Origin: Candidatus Rokuibacteriota bacterium
GTDB taxonomy: Bacteria; Methylomirabilota; Methylomirabilia; Rokubacteriales; CSP1-6
Direction of reading: 5' to 3'
Assembly (NCBI GenBank): GCA_016201645.1
Contig: JACQCL010000014.1
Coordinates: 1 to 14,654 of the forward strand
Length of the DNA: 14,654 nt
The notes under the pieces were generated by a model that did not search any database, was not told the DNA's origin, and worked only from the letters and a program-made list of their open reading frames with translations. Of the stretch, positions 13,967 through 14,654 are shown piece after piece. Positions within the stretch are counted from its first letter, which is position 1. The number at the start of each line of letters is the position of its first letter. Position numbers and translations under genes: made by a program.

Positions 13967-14654
13967 CCCCCCCCCGCGGACGCGGGAGCCGCGCGGGCGG
14001 CCATCGCGGGCCTTTGAGCTCGCCGACGCAAGGAGGATTCTGATTCTGAGACGCTCGGGCGCAGTCCGTACTTTTCAATCCTGGCGCGGAGCGTGTTCCG
14101 GGAAATCCCCAGAAGGGCCGCCGTCCGGGAAATGTTCCAGCTCGTCTGGCCCAGCACCTCCAAGAGATGCTCGCGCATGGCCTCGTCGAGGGAGACGGAT
14201 GTTTCCTTTCGCGGGGTCTCCCGCGGCTCCGGGGACGGAGCCCCCGGCAACCCCAGCATTTCGGCGGTGACCACCGATCCCTCGGAGAGGAGTGCCACCC
14301 GCTCCATCGCGTTCGCCAGCTCCCGAATGTTGCCAGGCCACCGGTAGGCCAGGAGGGCGGCGCGGGCGGTGGCGTCGAAGGCCTTCGGTGGCAACTGATA
14401 ATCGGCACAGGCGCGGGCCAGAAAATGCTCGGCCAGGAGGAGAACATCCTGCCCGCGCTCCCGCAGCGGCGGAAGCCAGAGCGTCAGCACCGCAAGCCGG
14501 TGGTAGAGATCCTCGCGGAAGCGCCGCTCCCGGGCGGCCGCCGCCAGGTCTTCGTTACTCGCGGTGAGGATCCAGACGTCCACCGGCTCGCTCCGGGTGC
14601 TGCCGAGCCGGCGGACCGCCTGCTCCTCGAGGACCTTGAGGAGCTTGGCCTGGA
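13840..14654 (-). CDS. Sigma-54 activator AAA+ domain (C-terminal half) with Fis-type HTH; N-terminus outside window
   Basis: The frame is open to the window edge. Its first residues (QAKLLKVLEEQAVRRLG, then PVDVWILTASNEDL) match the stretch after Walker B in sigma-54 enhancer-binding proteins. FREDLYHRLAVLTLWLPPLR, the RERGQDV region and YRWPGNIRELANAMERVALL complete the AAA+ module. A Fis-type helix-turn-helix follows (LLEVLGQTSWNISRTAALLG, then ISRNTLRARIEKYGLRP, about 14160-14055). The Walker A, Walker B and GAFTGA motifs would lie beyond 14654. After the HTH, the formal frame runs on to a TGA at 13840 through Ala/Arg-rich sequence that reads as non-coding. The coherent protein instead resumes one frame over after about 13967. 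In standard activators the HTH is C-terminal; here it would be internal to a much longer protein. Such proteins open sigma-54 promoters by ATP hydrolysis. Confidence 0.85.
   Translation of the reverse strand, partial: QAKLLKVLEEQAVRRLGSTRSEPVDVWILTASNEDLAAAARERRFREDLYHRLAVLTLWLPPLRERGQDVLLLAEHFLARACADYQLPPKAFDATARAALLAYRWPGNIRELANAMERVALLSEGSVVTAEMLGLPGAPSPEPRETPRKETSVSLDEAMREHLLEVLGQTSWNISRTAALLGISRNTLRARIEKYGLRPSVSESESSLRRRAQRPAMAARAAPASAGGGDFRTGDRPVGAAAVDAAARVTHRAAGSGRPSVCEPGARGAR
13967..13975 (-). other. Homopolymer G9 tract at the frame change in the regulator
   Basis: Nine consecutive C on the plus strand (G9 in the mRNA) lie between the Fis HTH and the cyclase-like domain. Upstream coding sense is in one frame and downstream sense is in the frame +1 from it, so 8 or 11 G would join them. 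The change could in principle lie anywhere in about 13945-14050, the weakly constrained linker; the tract is the most slippage-prone site in that interval. Confidence 0.75.

Noticed and set aside
13976..14447. The first 157 codons of the long regulator frame as a real N-terminus
   Set aside because: They overlap the sigma-54 AAA+/HTH domains, which are clearly coding in another frame; the peptide is Pro/Arg/Trp-rich and matches nothing sensible.
1..14654. Mobile elements, CRISPR arrays, phage or toxin-antitoxin genes
   Set aside because: No transposase, integrase, terminal inverted repeats, spaced direct repeats or small toxin-like pairs were seen on either strand.

Overview
The window is 14.65 kb of GC-rich bacterial DNA in which every convincing gene lies on the minus strand, so transcription runs from the high-coordinate end to the low. 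The gene content fits a metabolically versatile soil or subsurface bacterium: an oxygen-sensitive tungsten/molybdenum aldehyde oxidoreductase, a large ATPase-TPR regulator, and an nfeD-slipin pair. The style resembles uncultivated high-GC lineages such as Rokubacteria/Methylomirabilota. That placement is an impression from protein style, not a demonstrated one. There are no mobile elements, CRISPR arrays, rRNAs or phage genes.

Layout in transcription order. (1) 14654-10944: a very large regulator. The C-terminal half of a sigma-54 activator AAA+ domain and a Fis-type helix-turn-helix enter from the window edge. They are followed, in another frame, by a degenerate class III cyclase-like domain, a STAND-type ATPase and a long TPR region. 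The frame changes near a run of nine G (13967-13975); dropping one G would give a single continuous protein. (2) 10819-5125: a tightly coupled five-gene operon. It encodes a MoeA-like molybdopterin-binding protein, a small protein with four predicted [4Fe-4S] clusters, an aldehyde:ferredoxin oxidoreductase catalytic subunit, an FAD/NAD(P)-dependent oxidoreductase, and a binuclear-Mn ureohydrolase (agmatinase/guanidinobutyrase family). The last three junctions overlap (TGATG, TGATG, GTGA). The three redox genes match the AorA-AorB-AorC plan of NAD-linked aldehyde oxidoreductase of the Aromatoleum type. (3) 5075-2122: nfeD (membrane serine protease), slipin (stomatin-like) and panC (pantothenate synthetase), separated by 5-9 nt. 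(4) 2063-1988: tRNA-Ala(CGC), with its own candidate promoter and a strong terminator. (5) 1911-1288: a secreted conserved hypothetical protein. (6) 1193-1: lemA followed by a DUF2207 membrane/secreted protein cut by the window edge.

How the parts may work together. The operon is best read as an aldehyde-oxidising module: AorB oxidises an aldehyde at W/Mo-pterin, electrons pass along the AorA clusters to AorC flavin and then NAD+, and the MoeA-like protein probably serves metal-cofactor assembly. The translationally coupled ureohydrolase suggests a guanidino substrate, for example 4-guanidinobutyraldehyde to 4-guanidinobutyrate to GABA plus urea. That route is a hypothesis. The regulator next to the operon on the same strand is a plausible but unproven controller of it.
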